The translations under genes and the position numbers were made by a program. DNA of 42,807 nt from Rhodopirellula sp. (GTDB taxonomy: Bacteria > Planctomycetota > Planctomycetia > Pirellulales > Pirellulaceae): contig JAHELS010000032.1 of NCBI GenBank assembly GCA_024644085.1, forward strand, positions 1 to 42,807, written 5' to 3'. The notes below the pieces were generated by a model. That model was not told the origin of the DNA and made no database searches. It saw only the letters and a program-made list of their open reading frames with translations. Positions 25,751 through 34,430 of the stretch are shown here, one piece after another. The first letter of the stretch is position 1, and each line of letters opens with the position of its first letter.

Positions 25751-26995
25751 CTAGGATGTAAGCCCGGCCAATTCGGCGGCGCGGCGAACACGCGTGATAC
25801 CAATGATGTAGGCTGCGGTCCGCATCGAAACCTGGTCTCGCTGGGACGCCTGCCACACGTTCTCGAAAGCCTGATTCATCGTGTGATCAAGTTCCTGTCG
25901 GACGCGGTCGAGCGTCCACCGATAATGCTGGCGATTCTGGACCCACTCAAAGTAGCTGACCGTGACGCCGCCCGCATTGGCCAGGATATCGGGGATGACC
26001 GTTACACCACGCTTTTCCAGTTCGGCGTCCGCTGCCGGATGAATTGGGCCATTGGCCGCTTCGACAATCACCGGTGCCTTGATCTTGTCGACGTTCTCAT
26101 CCGTGATGACTCCACCCAGCGCGGCGGGAATCAACACTTCAACATCCTCGAGCTCCAACAGCATGTTGAGCGGCAGTTTTTCGCAACCGTTGTAACCCTC
26201 GAGCAGCCCACGCGGGTGATTGAGCTTGTGATGCAACAATTCGGGAATCTTCAAACCGTTGGGATCGTAATAGGTTCCTGAAATGTCGCTGACCGCGACG
26301 ATTGAAAACTGCGACTCGTGGAGGAACTTCGCGGCATGGGCCCCGACGTTGCCGAACCCCTGGATTGCCACTCGTGTTTTTTCGGGGTGATGGCCCAGTC
26401 GTTTGGTCAACTTGAATGTCAGCGAACCGACACCGCGACCGGTCGCCTCTTCGCGTCCCTTGGCGCCGTACTCCTCGACCGGTTTTCCAGTGATCACCGA
26501 CGGATTGAATCCGTGATACTTTTCCCATTGGTTTCGGAACCACGCCATCACCCGGTGATCGGTTCCCATGTCGGGCGCCGGGATGTCTTTGTCGGGTCCG
26601 ACGATATCATGAATCTGGTCAACAAACGCGCGCGTCAAACGCTCGATTTCGCGCTCCGACAAGGCGGAGGGGTCCACGCCGATACCACCTTTTGCGCCTC
26701 CATAGGGCAAGTCAACGACCGCCGTCTTCCACGTCATCAAGCTGGCTAACGAACGCACTTCATCCAGATCGACTTCGGGGTGATACCGCAAACCTCCTTT
26801 CATGGGCCCGCGGTAATGATCGTGTTGAACGCGGAAACCGACATAATTCGAAATGCCACCGCGATCGCGCTCGATAGTGACCTGAACCTGCACTTCACGA
26901 TGCGGCATCAGCAATGCTTCGCGCAGATCGCCGTCGATACTGAGATGCTCGGCCGCGACGTCGAAAAAATGTTTGCTTGCTTCAAAGGCACGCAT
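25751..26995 (-). CDS. Glu/Leu/Phe/Val dehydrogenase
   Basis: 414 aa, usual length. The substrate half has GPMKGGLRYHP and PYGGAKGGI with the catalytic Lys, then PAPDMGTD. The NAD(P)-binding half has the Rossmann motif IQGFGNVGAHAA and the acidic strand end AVSDISG. ANGP and ILANAGGVTVSYFEWVQN complete the fold. Most similar to NAD-type glutamate dehydrogenases (2-oxoglutarate/ammonia), though a branched-chain amino-acid dehydrogenase cannot be excluded. ATG 26995 begins the conserved N-terminus; the open frame to 27043 is probably leader. Confidence 0.93.
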   Translation of the reverse strand: MRAFEASKHFFDVAAEHLSIDGDLREALLMPHREVQVQVTIERDRGGISNYVGFRVQHDHYRGPMKGGLRYHPEVDLDEVRSLASLMTWKTAVVDLPYGGAKGGIGVDPSALSEREIERLTRAFVDQIHDIVGPDKDIPAPDMGTDHRVMAWFRNQWEKYHGFNPSVITGKPVEEYGAKGREEATGRGVGSLTFKLTKRLGHHPEKTRVAIQGFGNVGAHAAKFLHESQFSIVAVSDISGTYYDPNGLKIPELLHHKLNHPRGLLEGYNGCEKLPLNMLLELEDVEVLIPAALGGVITDENVDKIKAPVIVEAANGPIHPAADAELEKRGVTVIPDILANAGGVTVSYFEWVQNRQHYRWTLDRVRQELDHTMNQAFENVWQASQRDQVSMRTAAYIIGITRVRRAAELAGLTS

Positions 26996-27107
26996 GAGCA
27001 GTCCCCGCAAATAGATTCCCTTAGCCCTCAGAATACCACGCATGCCGCATGGCGTTCATCACGTCTACTTCCGCAACCGTTCTTGCACCGCCCCTTCAGG
27101 GCGCTTG

Positions 27108-28598
27108 CTATGCCGAACGGCGTAGCGGCGAATCGTCCGCCGCCAACTTCCGTTTTGCATGTTCGACCCACGAATGTACTTGTGCAAGCGACGGGGGGGA
27201 CACGTCGTGCAATTCGCTCCGGGCCTCACGTGAATACGCAAAGTCGGCAATCTTGCGATGCAGCGTCTCGGGCTGGCACGCCCCGATCTCGGCGGCGCTT
27301 GCGTAGCCTGCACCGGTCAGTAGCCGGGCGTCGTCGGCCGCGAGTTCCGGTAAGTCACAAATCAGTTGCGTTTGAGATTGCCATCGACGCACGGTATTGG
27401 GAGTGACCCAATGCGCGCCGATCCGTTTCGCCATGTCGCTCGCATCACCGGCGATAAAGTCTGCGATGCGATCGATTCCAATCGCCTGGAAGCTTGAAGC
27501 GGTAGCAGGCCCGATCAACGGCGATGCAATCATCGGATCGCTCAGCGAGAGGCCCCGCCGCTCCGAGTCTTTCCCCGCAGGTGATGGGAACGGCACTGTC
27601 GCCGGCTGGTGATCGATGGCAGGCAACGGCATCGAATCGGTCGCGCGTCGAAGCGCCCGTTGCTTCTTCCATCGCTTTTCGTCGTTGTAAACTTGAATGA
27701 CGCGGCCGACGATGTCGACTTCCGCCGGTAAGTGTTCCTTCAACTTGCCGAGCCGACGGAATTCATCGACCAATTGCTTCACGGCATGACGCTCGAGTTT
27801 GTACTCGGCTCGGACCATCCACCATCGGAACGGACTTTGGATCGTCGCGAATAAGGTAGGAATGAACAGTCCTCGGTGCGGCAAAGCTTTACCGCGAGCC
27901 GCCTCAGCATCGGCGGCGGCCCGTTCGAGGACGCGGGCCCATCCGGTGAGGGCAAGACCGAACGACTCGGACAACGACATGCGCGCTGCGGCATTCAATC
28001 CGGCTGCGGGGTCCTCCATGCCACGCAACAAGTCAAATCCATCCAGCACCGACGTGTACCGCCGGTTGGCAAATCGGGCGCCGTGCAAGATTGCCTCCCC
28101 CAGCCAACCGGGCCGATCGGAGAGCTGAAAAACGACGCGCATCTCGTCGCGTTTCCAATCCTTGAGAATCCGCGAGTAAGATTGCCGGATGCTCGCTTCA
28201 ATCGGACGGTGCAACACCGCCTCGCGCTGGCAATGTTGCGTATGCAGAGGTTGAAACGGGTCAGTGAAATAATGACTCAACACGCCGGCGGCGTGCGCTG
28301 CATCCGAAAACCGATCGGATCGCAGATACCGCTGGAGACGGTCGTACCAAAGGTGGGCGACGCGCGGCGCGCCGCCCCAGTAGCCGTCAGTGACATGCAC
28401 GACGTGGTTCTGGAAATCGCGGTACCGTATGTCCGGATCGATCGCGCCGGTGAGGTAGCGGTTGTGGTGGACAAGCAGCAGTTGCACCAGTCGCTCCCCA
28501 GCCTCGGTTTGGACCATGGGAAGCGCATCGAGGGCAAAACAGTGATGTGTACTGTGGCAGCGCGTTGCGCGAAGGATCAAACCAAGGGGACTCTTCAC
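27108..28598 (-). CDS. zinc-dependent phospholipase C/S1-P1-like domain fused to DUF4332
   Basis: 496 aa from a GTG. Residues about 10-230 look like the PF00882/S1-P1 all-helical zinc fold, with many His/Asp: RCHSTHHCFALDALP, DIRYRDFQNHVVHVTDG, HLWYDR, and AAGVLSHYFTDPFQPLHTQHC. A basic linker follows (230-350). The C-terminal roughly 140 residues fit DUF4332, a helix-hairpin-helix-like region (PLIGPATASSFQAIGIDRIADF and ICDLPELAADDARLLTGAGY). Phosphodiester or nucleic-acid cleavage is plausible but unproven. The first codons may be missing because of a frameshift near 28605: another frame from ATG 28650 reads MQLPLVALIAHLTAR and would join smoothly. No signal peptide is visible as it stands. 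Confidence 0.75.
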   Translation of the reverse strand: MKSPLGLILRATRCHSTHHCFALDALPMVQTEAGERLVQLLLVHHNRYLTGAIDPDIRYRDFQNHVVHVTDGYWGGAPRVAHLWYDRLQRYLRSDRFSDAAHAAGVLSHYFTDPFQPLHTQHCQREAVLHRPIEASIRQSYSRILKDWKRDEMRVVFQLSDRPGWLGEAILHGARFANRRYTSVLDGFDLLRGMEDPAAGLNAAARMSLSESFGLALTGWARVLERAAADAEAARGKALPHRGLFIPTLFATIQSPFRWWMVRAEYKLERHAVKQLVDEFRRLGKLKEHLPAEVDIVGRVIQVYNDEKRWKKQRALRRATDSMPLPAIDHQPATVPFPSPAGKDSERRGLSLSDPMIASPLIGPATASSFQAIGIDRIADFIAGDASDMAKRIGAHWVTPNTVRRWQSQTQLICDLPELAADDARLLTGAGYASAAEIGACQPETLHRKIADFAYSREARSELHDVSPPSLAQVHSWVEHAKRKLAADDSPLRRSA

Positions 28599-28732
28599 CA
28601 GAATCTCTCGCCGTGAGGTGGGCGATCAGTGCAACCAACGGCAGCTGCATCACGCGGCGCCTAGTGTGCCGGTCGAAATTGATTCACAGCAAGATCGATC
28701 CGCGGCGGGACCGAAAATCGGGACCAATTTCT

Positions 28733-29455
28733 TCAGCGCGGTCTTCGGCGGACGATGTCACGTGTCCACGAGATCAATCGGTCAACTTCCTCGGGCCGCG
28801 GATCCGGCGCGACACCCGTGAAGTAATCATCCTGAATCCCCAACAACCTGCGGCGCTTTCGTGAAACTCCCGGGTCAGCATCGAGAAAGCCATCGGCCAA
28901 CTCGAAATCGCGATCCCACAGGATGGCGTCCGCCAAGGCAGTGATCAGTGGTTCCCAGAGACGAATGTCTCGGCATGATTCGTCGGGCAACTCTTCAAGC
29001 ATCTCCGCCCAACTTGCGTTGCTGCCCTCCTGCGGACGATACAGCAAGGTGTAGGCATCGAGCACAAGCGGGCGCCACGGTGGCGGATTTACGGTGCGAT
29101 CGTCCTCGTCGTCGTCGGTGTCAGGCTGAATCGACAGGAAATCGATTTCGATCGCAATCTGGTCGCGAATGTCGGCGAAGATTGCTGCGATCGTTGCCTC
29201 CAAGGTCGATGACAACGGGATCGCTGATTCGGTTTCAGTCAATAGATACCGAGAGACGTCGTGCAACATCGCGATGCGCTGCGATGGGCTCAGAGCGTCA
29301 TAAACCGCAATTCCCGACTCGCACACCGCGCGAGCCTCCTCGACATCATCGTCGAGGTGGATCAGCAACGAATCGATCATCGCGTCGATGGCATTCCTTA
29401 CCAACGCCGCTTCTGCGCCGCGCAGTGTCCGATCGCCCCGGCTTGTGTGCCACAT
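28733..29455 (-). CDS. hypothetical protein, helical and acidic
   Basis: 240 aa. A purine-rich ribosome binding site (GGGGAG, 29466-29471 region) puts the start at ATG 29455 instead of 29548. The protein is mainly helical (ALVRNAIDAMIDSLLIHLDDDVEEA, SPSQRIAMLHDVSRYLL), with an acidic DTDDDEDD insert near the middle. The C-terminal part has WEPLITALADAILWDRDFELAD, KRRRLLGIQDDYF and PRPEEVDRLISW. No signal peptide, membrane helix or known motif is seen. I do not recognise the family. Confidence 0.7.
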   Translation of the reverse strand: MWHTSRGDRTLRGAEAALVRNAIDAMIDSLLIHLDDDVEEARAVCESGIAVYDALSPSQRIAMLHDVSRYLLTETESAIPLSSTLEATIAAIFADIRDQIAIEIDFLSIQPDTDDDEDDRTVNPPPWRPLVLDAYTLLYRPQEGSNASWAEMLEELPDESCRDIRLWEPLITALADAILWDRDFELADGFLDADPGVSRKRRRLLGIQDDYFTGVAPDPRPEEVDRLISWTRDIVRRRPR

Positions 29456-29686
29456 GGCAATGAACTCCCCCCGCTGTTGCCGCACCGTGGCGCGAACGCG
29501 CCGGGTGCAAACAGATAATGTCAGCAACGAATAAGTCGCCGACATCATAGTCGAGTCAAACGGCCGTGCGCGCTCCGGTGCTAAATTTGTCGAGCTTCGC
29601 GCAGTCGCAGATCCGTAAGTCCTTGCTGGACAAGATGCTTACAATTGTCGCGGTCGCAGCAGCGCCCAAGCGGTACGCATGTCCCG

Positions 29687-30679
29687 TCAAGAAGCCTGGG
29701 AAACCGGTTCCTGACCGAATGTGTCGTCGGTTTCGCGGCGTACCGGGCGTACACGAGGACGTTGTCGCGGTTCGGCCGCTTCGTCGGGACCGCTGCTCAG
29801 ATGCACATCCAACTGTGGATAGGGGATGCCTATGTTCACCGCGTCGAGTTGGCGCTTGACCTCGCCGGTCAACGATTCGAGCAACGACCAATAATCTGCT
29901 GCGGCGACCCACAACCGGACCTTCCAGATCACAGCGCTGTCGCCGAGGTTGTCAAGGAGGATCTTCGAACCGCGTCCTTCACCGGGGATCGATTGCTCGG
30001 AAAACGCCGCTGCGGCTGCTTCGAGGGCTGCTCGAGTCTGGTCCATATCAGCACTGTAATCGACGCCCACGACCACTTCGATTCGCCGGTGCGGGTGAAA
30101 GGATATGTTTTCAATCGTGCCCCCGGCAATCGAGCTATTGGGGACGATGATTCGTCGGTTGTCGGGTGTATCCAACGTCGTCGTGAACAAATCGATTTCG
30201 TTGACCTTGCCCGTAACCCCTCCGGCATTGATGACGTCGCCGACTTTGAAGGGCCGGAAGACCAGCATCAAAACGCCCGCGGCAAAGTTGCCAAGGGTGC
30301 CCTGGAACGCCAACCCGACGGCGAATCCGGCGGCTGCCAATAATGCGGCCAATCCGCCCAGCGGCGCACCGAGCTTTGACAACACGGCGCCGGTCACACC
30401 CAGCATGATGCAGTAGAAGACAATTCGGCCGACGAACTTGCCAAGCGTCTCGTCGACGCGCCGGCAAACGGGTCGGCTGATCAGACCCGCGATGTATTTG
30501 GCAATCAGATAGCCGACAAAGATGATCCCCAAACCGATACCCGCGGCTACCACCGCCGGCCCGAGTTGGTTCATCGCGTACTCGGTCAAGCCGGAGAAAT
30601 CACCGTCGGTCATTTTCTGGATCGTTTCCCCGGTTGCATCGGAGATCCCCGTTTCTGTTGTCTCAACGCTCTCTGACAC
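29687..30679 (-). CDS. mscS: small-conductance mechanosensitive channel, MscS family
   Basis: 330 aa, near E. coli MscS (286) plus tails. Three membrane helices are visible: AVVAAGIGLGIIFVGYLIAKY, FYCIMLGVTGAVLSKL, and the Gly/Ala-rich pore helix GGLAALLAAAGFAVGLAFQG. The beta domain follows with FKVGDVINAGGVTGKVNEIDLFTT and NSSIAGGTIEN, then the cytoplasmic alpha/beta vestibule and a disordered Arg-rich tail. It releases solutes on hypo-osmotic shock. The GTG at 30679 is chosen because AAGGA sits 6-7 nt before it. It is a single gene flanked by gaps of 231 and 124 bp. Confidence 0.92.
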   Translation of the reverse strand: MSESVETTETGISDATGETIQKMTDGDFSGLTEYAMNQLGPAVVAAGIGLGIIFVGYLIAKYIAGLISRPVCRRVDETLGKFVGRIVFYCIMLGVTGAVLSKLGAPLGGLAALLAAAGFAVGLAFQGTLGNFAAGVLMLVFRPFKVGDVINAGGVTGKVNEIDLFTTTLDTPDNRRIIVPNSSIAGGTIENISFHPHRRIEVVVGVDYSADMDQTRAALEAAAAAFSEQSIPGEGRGSKILLDNLGDSAVIWKVRLWVAAADYWSLLESLTGEVKRQLDAVNIGIPYPQLDVHLSSGPDEAAEPRQRPRVRPVRRETDDTFGQEPVSQAS

Positions 30680-30803
30680 GGTGTTTCCTTTCGTGTGTGA
30701 TCGGTGACGGCTGTGGGAATTCACTCGCCGTATCCATCCATGTGGGGTCTATAGAAAACCACCCCCGGGGCGTAAAGACGAAACCAGAAGAATCGCGTGA
30801 AAC

Positions 30804-32099
30804 TCAGCGGGTCACGATCGGCAAATCGCTCGCGGGGGACGCATTGGCAGAGGCCTCATCGGCACCGATCGCATCGGGATCGCGGTAATTCGAGGCATCA
30901 AAATGTCGCGAATAGGCCCCGAAATCATTGAATGCATATTTCTTCGCCCATCGATAGACAAGGCTCTTCTCGGGGATTTCGTCCCCGGGCTGATACTGGC
31001 TTCGCCGTGGCGTGACTCGTCGAAGTTCGTCGATGACCTCCATCCGCGCGGTCGTGTCTCGCGCTCCGTGCTTCTCGGCTAATTCGACCAACAGATCAGG
31101 CCGCTCCATGATCACGCAGCCGCGCGTGTGCTGGGCCGTCAGCTCACGAAAATCGCGAAGGAATCCTGACTCGTTGAACGTTTCCGCCAGCGGCCGATCG
31201 TCGTGAATCGATTCGGTGGCCAACTGTATCACCGGACAGGGTTCGATGTCGCCCCACGGCCCGATGTGGTGCGTGAACCCGGTTACCGCGGGACAAAGTG
31301 CGTTTCCAGCGTCGTCGTGGTAGGCGTCGATCACGATGATCGGTTTGCTGGCCCGTGTGTCGACCACGAATTGGCGCACCCGCCGTTGCTCTTCGCTCGA
31401 AAGTGCCAATTGAGGATTGGGCTCAGGGCCAACCGGTCGATAGATGTGGAACCAACAATACATCACCCCCATTTCGATCAACCGATCAACCCATTTCTCG
31501 TTGACCAGGTCGTCGATGTTGGATTTGCAAACGCTGGTGCAAACGCCGACCAACAACTTGTTTCGCAGCGCGGCTTCCAAGCCACTGAATGTTTGGTTGA
31601 GCACGCCGCCGCGACCGCGCCGGGTATCGCTGATGATCTCGGACCCTTCGACGCTGATCAGCGGAGTTACATTGCCCAATCGGCGCAACTCCGCGGCCAC
31701 CTCGTCGGTAATGAAATGGCCATTGGTGAACACCTGGAAATAAACGTCGCGGTTTGCCTCGAAGATCTTCAGCAAGTCTTTGTGCATGAAGGGTTCACCG
31801 CCGAGAATCCCAAAAAAGCTGTTCCCCATCGCCTTTGCTTCGGCGATCGTGCGATTGGCGGCATCGACCTCGATTCGGTGTTGCTTGGCGCCCACGTCGA
31901 CCCAACATCCCTGGCATCGCAGGTTGCAACTGTTGATCACCGAGAGGTACAGGAAGGGGGGAAAGAACTCGCCCTTTTTGAGCCGTCGCTTGTGACGATG
32001 AACGCTCCACAAACCTCGCACGCCGAGCGTCCAAGCGGCTTTGAGCAGCAATCGCTTGTCGGTTTCGAAGAGAAATCGGCGGGCCAAACTCAAGTACAT
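30804..32099 (-). CDS. radical SAM protein with additional C-terminal cysteines
   Basis: 431 aa. The [4Fe-4S]-SAM motif CNLRCQGC lies near residue 58 (Cx3Cx2C), followed by FFGILGGEPFMHKDLL, FTNGHFI and SVEGSEI. Further cysteines in ALCPAVTG and DIEPCPVIQLA match a SPASM/twitch-like auxiliary region. The C-terminus (YRWAKKYAFNDFGAYSRHFDA) is basic, then disordered. The motif CQGCWVD differs from the HpnH hopanoid enzyme. Peptide or cofactor modification is possible, but no precursor peptide gene is apparent nearby. Function not assigned beyond the superfamily. Confidence 0.88.
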   Translation of the reverse strand: MYLSLARRFLFETDKRLLLKAAWTLGVRGLWSVHRHKRRLKKGEFFPPFLYLSVINSCNLRCQGCWVDVGAKQHRIEVDAANRTIAEAKAMGNSFFGILGGEPFMHKDLLKIFEANRDVYFQVFTNGHFITDEVAAELRRLGNVTPLISVEGSEIISDTRRGRGGVLNQTFSGLEAALRNKLLVGVCTSVCKSNIDDLVNEKWVDRLIEMGVMYCWFHIYRPVGPEPNPQLALSSEEQRRVRQFVVDTRASKPIIVIDAYHDDAGNALCPAVTGFTHHIGPWGDIEPCPVIQLATESIHDDRPLAETFNESGFLRDFRELTAQHTRGCVIMERPDLLVELAEKHGARDTTARMEVIDELRRVTPRRSQYQPGDEIPEKSLVYRWAKKYAFNDFGAYSRHFDASNYRDPDAIGADEASANASPASDLPIVTR

Positions 32100-32158
32100 G
32101 GCGGGTGTTCGTGTGGTTCGCCGGTGCGGCGTTTGGGGGTAGAAGGGATACTGGGATC

Positions 32159-32194
32159 AAAAAGAAAACCGGCAGTCTCGGGTGAGACGGCCGG
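32159..32194 (-). terminator. intrinsic terminator after the CCxxC metal-binding protein gene
   Basis: On the minus strand, CCGGC-C-GTCTC pairs with GAGAC-T-GCCGG (11-bp stem with one mismatch) around a 4-nt loop. A T-rich run (TTTTCTTTTTG) follows. It starts about 35 bp after the stop codon at 32230. Confidence 0.85.
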
Positions 32195-32229
32195 CTTTCG
32201 GTTTCTATTCTTCGTTGCGCGAACGAGGA

Positions 32230-32685
32230 TCAACCTTCGTCTTCTTCTTCGACTTTGGTGAAGGCCTTGGCGAAGGCTTTCTTCGAGAAGACAAGACTGA
32301 CTTGTTCAGCTTCGTCTTCAGTGCCTTCGACCTTGCCCTTGCAATTGTTGCAGCAGAACGCAACCTTCACGCCCGCAACCTTGATCGCGGTTTCGGGATT
32401 CAAGTCGCCGCCGCTCAACGGGCATTTCTTTTGCTCGAATTGCTTGGTGGCAACCAATTGATGGTTGGCTTTGGTCGTAAATTTCTCGGTGTTCGCAGCA
32501 AACTTGCCTGCGCACCCGCCACAGCAGAAGTAGACCTTGCCGCCCTCGTAATCGGCTGACTTGCCTTCGGTCGCTGGCTTGTCGGCCACGACGCACTTGA
32601 CGCCTTCGAGATCAACGTCTCCGGCGATGACCGTCGCACCAGCGACGAGCATCACGGCAAAACAGGTGAAAAGTTTCTTCATCAT
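32230..32685 (-). CDS. secreted protein with two YHS/TRASH-like CCxxC metal sites
   Basis: 151 aa. Signal peptide MKKLFTCFAVMLVAGATVIAG, then two similar halves. The first has KCVVADKPATEG and VYFCCGGCAGKF; the second has KCPLSGGDLN and VAFCCNNCKGKV. Each half pairs an upstream Cys with a CCxxC knuckle, as in YHS/TRASH heavy-metal modules. The end is acidic (KVEEEDEG). Likely binds copper, zinc or a similar ion outside the cytoplasm. GGGAG upstream supports ATG 32685 (a second ATG follows directly), and the gene has its own terminator. Confidence 0.85.
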   Translation of the reverse strand: MMKKLFTCFAVMLVAGATVIAGDVDLEGVKCVVADKPATEGKSADYEGGKVYFCCGGCAGKFAANTEKFTTKANHQLVATKQFEQKKCPLSGGDLNPETAIKVAGVKVAFCCNNCKGKVEGTEDEAEQVSLVFSKKAFAKAFTKVEEEDEG

Positions 32686-32790
32686 CAATCAGTTCTCCCA
32701 ACAGGACTTGAATTGTTTTTTAGTCTGCTTCGTGCATGGTTTCCGCCTATGAGGATAGGCAACCCGGTAGCCTTCCGTCAATTATCTGTG

Positions 32791-33345
32791 TCAGTCAAGT
32801 CCCAGAATCATGGTCAAATAGCTGCGTGTTTCACCCCGAACCAGGCCCAACTCACCCGACAGCCGGGTGATTCGATCCCGGGACGCTTCGATTTCCCCTG
32901 AATTGAGAGCAATCAGCTCGACCTCGGCGAAGCGTCCCAAACGCTCCACTTCGTCGATCACGACCGCGAAATCGGACAAATCGTCTGGCATCGTGAACAG
33001 ATGTCGTTTCTTGTGGACCCGTCCCACCGCCCGAAATCCGAGCAATTGGAGCAACTCTTCCAGCTTCGAACCGTCCGCGTCCCCCGGATCGAGCCTCCAT
33101 TCCAATTCGCGACGTGCTTTGATCTTCCCCGGTAACTTCGGCCCTTTGTAGGTGACCATGGGAATCCCATCGACGCGACGCACGCGGAGCGCCTCGCGTG
33201 TTTCTCCGAAGTCGCGGCAAGGGTGGTTGTAATAGGTGTCGTCGTGTTCTTCGACCCGGCCCTCGGTCGCGCCCAAGCCACGCAGACTTTGCAGAAAAAC
33301 CCCGTCATCGCCGATGAAAAATTTTTGTTCAATCTCGAACGACAT
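32791..33345 (-). CDS. CYTH-domain protein (class IV adenylate cyclase/triphosphatase-like)
   Basis: 184 aa. It opens with the CYTH signature EIEQKF (ExExK) at residues 4-9. The tunnel-fold charge pattern follows: ETREALRVRRVDG, VTYKGPK, KARRELEWRL, KKRHLFTM, and the Asp/Glu strands VVIDEVERLGRFAEVELIAL. CYTH enzymes act on triphosphates (thiamine triphosphate, tripolyphosphate or ATP to cAMP). The CyaB-like spacing with LGRFAEVE favours the class IV cyclase branch, without proving activity. Its stop lies 105 bp from the CCxxC gene on the same strand. Confidence 0.88.
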   Translation of the reverse strand: MSFEIEQKFFIGDDGVFLQSLRGLGATEGRVEEHDDTYYNHPCRDFGETREALRVRRVDGIPMVTYKGPKLPGKIKARRELEWRLDPGDADGSKLEELLQLLGFRAVGRVHKKRHLFTMPDDLSDFAVVIDEVERLGRFAEVELIALNSGEIEASRDRITRLSGELGLVRGETRSYLTMILGLD

Positions 33346-33396
33346 GTCTGCACCACCGTGGGCAATCCGAAACGTAGTAAGTGACTTGCCGAATGT

Positions 33397-34299
33397 TCAC
33401 GGCTTGTCATCCATCGCTGGTAATCGCCCCAGCGGCGCGGGGGTCCCCTCGCTTGTGATCCATAAATCTCCAACTCGGTCGATCGCAATGGATTCGATCT
33501 GCCTCCATCGCGGCAATTCGCGAGTTGTCGGGACCACCGATATCTGTTGGCCGATGGGAGCGTCGCGCTGCGCACGCGGAAATCGAAAGGCTTGGAAATA
33601 GTTGGTAAGCCACAGATCGCCCGTTTTCGGATCAATGTCCATCGCAGTGACCATCGGCATCGTAATGGTTCCAACACGTGTGGCGGTGACCCTCTTTTTC
33701 GTACGACCCGCGACGCGCGATGGTAACGCAACGACGTACACTCCACAGACCGGCAGCACCGATTTGGCAATCATGACGATTTGGCGTCGATCGCAATCAA
33801 CGGCAACCGCTTCACAGTCCCGCGGGCCGTCCGGGTAGACGATCGTCAAAGTTTGAATTCGGTCGCAGGTCCCCGATTCAATCGGATCAGGCTCGTCGAG
33901 CAAATAGAGCTTGACCGATCGGCGCGTTGCCAGGTTGTCCCCGCAGTCGGCCACCAACAGCCTCGGCGTCCCCTCATCCACGAAGGATGCCATGTCTTCC
34001 CAATCTCCCGAAGGGACAGAATCTAAATCGAGGTGACCCGATTTCTGGCCGCCCGAATCGAAGGCATACAAGCGAGGCTTTCCACCAGAATCATTGTGGG
34101 TCCAGAAATGACCGTCGCGCCGCCACGAAACTGCCAACCCGCTGCTTTCGGTCACCTCCAAGTCGCTCAGCGAGACCACGTCGAGGACGCCCGAAGGATC
34201 GGAATTTTGACTCTCTTCGGCGGAGCCGACCCCACTTTGGGCCATTAACCCTAAGATCAGCATGGTCGCCGCAAGGATGAAACGGTAACAGTCCATCAT
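33397..34299 (-). CDS. secreted beta-propeller-like protein of unknown function
   Basis: 300 aa. ATG 34299 (with a second ATG right after) starts a signal peptide (ILAATMLILGLMAQSGVGSA). The mature part has propeller-like strands: ESSGLAVSWRRDGHFWTHNDSGG, LYAFDSGGQKSGHLDLDSVPSGDWEDMA, CEAVAVDC, MDIDPKTGDLWLTNY, and IESIAIDRVGDLWITSEG. The pattern of paired G-x-L-W strands and acidic turns suggests a six-bladed propeller with bound Ca. No catalytic signature is visible. The gene is divergent from the TlpA-like thioredoxin gene. Confidence 0.8.
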   Translation of the reverse strand: MMDCYRFILAATMLILGLMAQSGVGSAEESQNSDPSGVLDVVSLSDLEVTESSGLAVSWRRDGHFWTHNDSGGKPRLYAFDSGGQKSGHLDLDSVPSGDWEDMASFVDEGTPRLLVADCGDNLATRRSVKLYLLDEPDPIESGTCDRIQTLTIVYPDGPRDCEAVAVDCDRRQIVMIAKSVLPVCGVYVVALPSRVAGRTKKRVTATRVGTITMPMVTAMDIDPKTGDLWLTNYFQAFRFPRAQRDAPIGQQISVVPTTRELPRWRQIESIAIDRVGDLWITSEGTPAPLGRLPAMDDKP

Positions 34300-34430
34300 G
34301 ACAACAACTAAATTAGGAAAGAGCGTCGGTTTTCGCGCGGTGTGATCTTTCAGCGAAGCGGGGACCGTCCTCAGCGAAGATTGCCGTGAACTTCGGAATT
34401 GGTCGGGTACCACTCTTTTGAAACCATACT

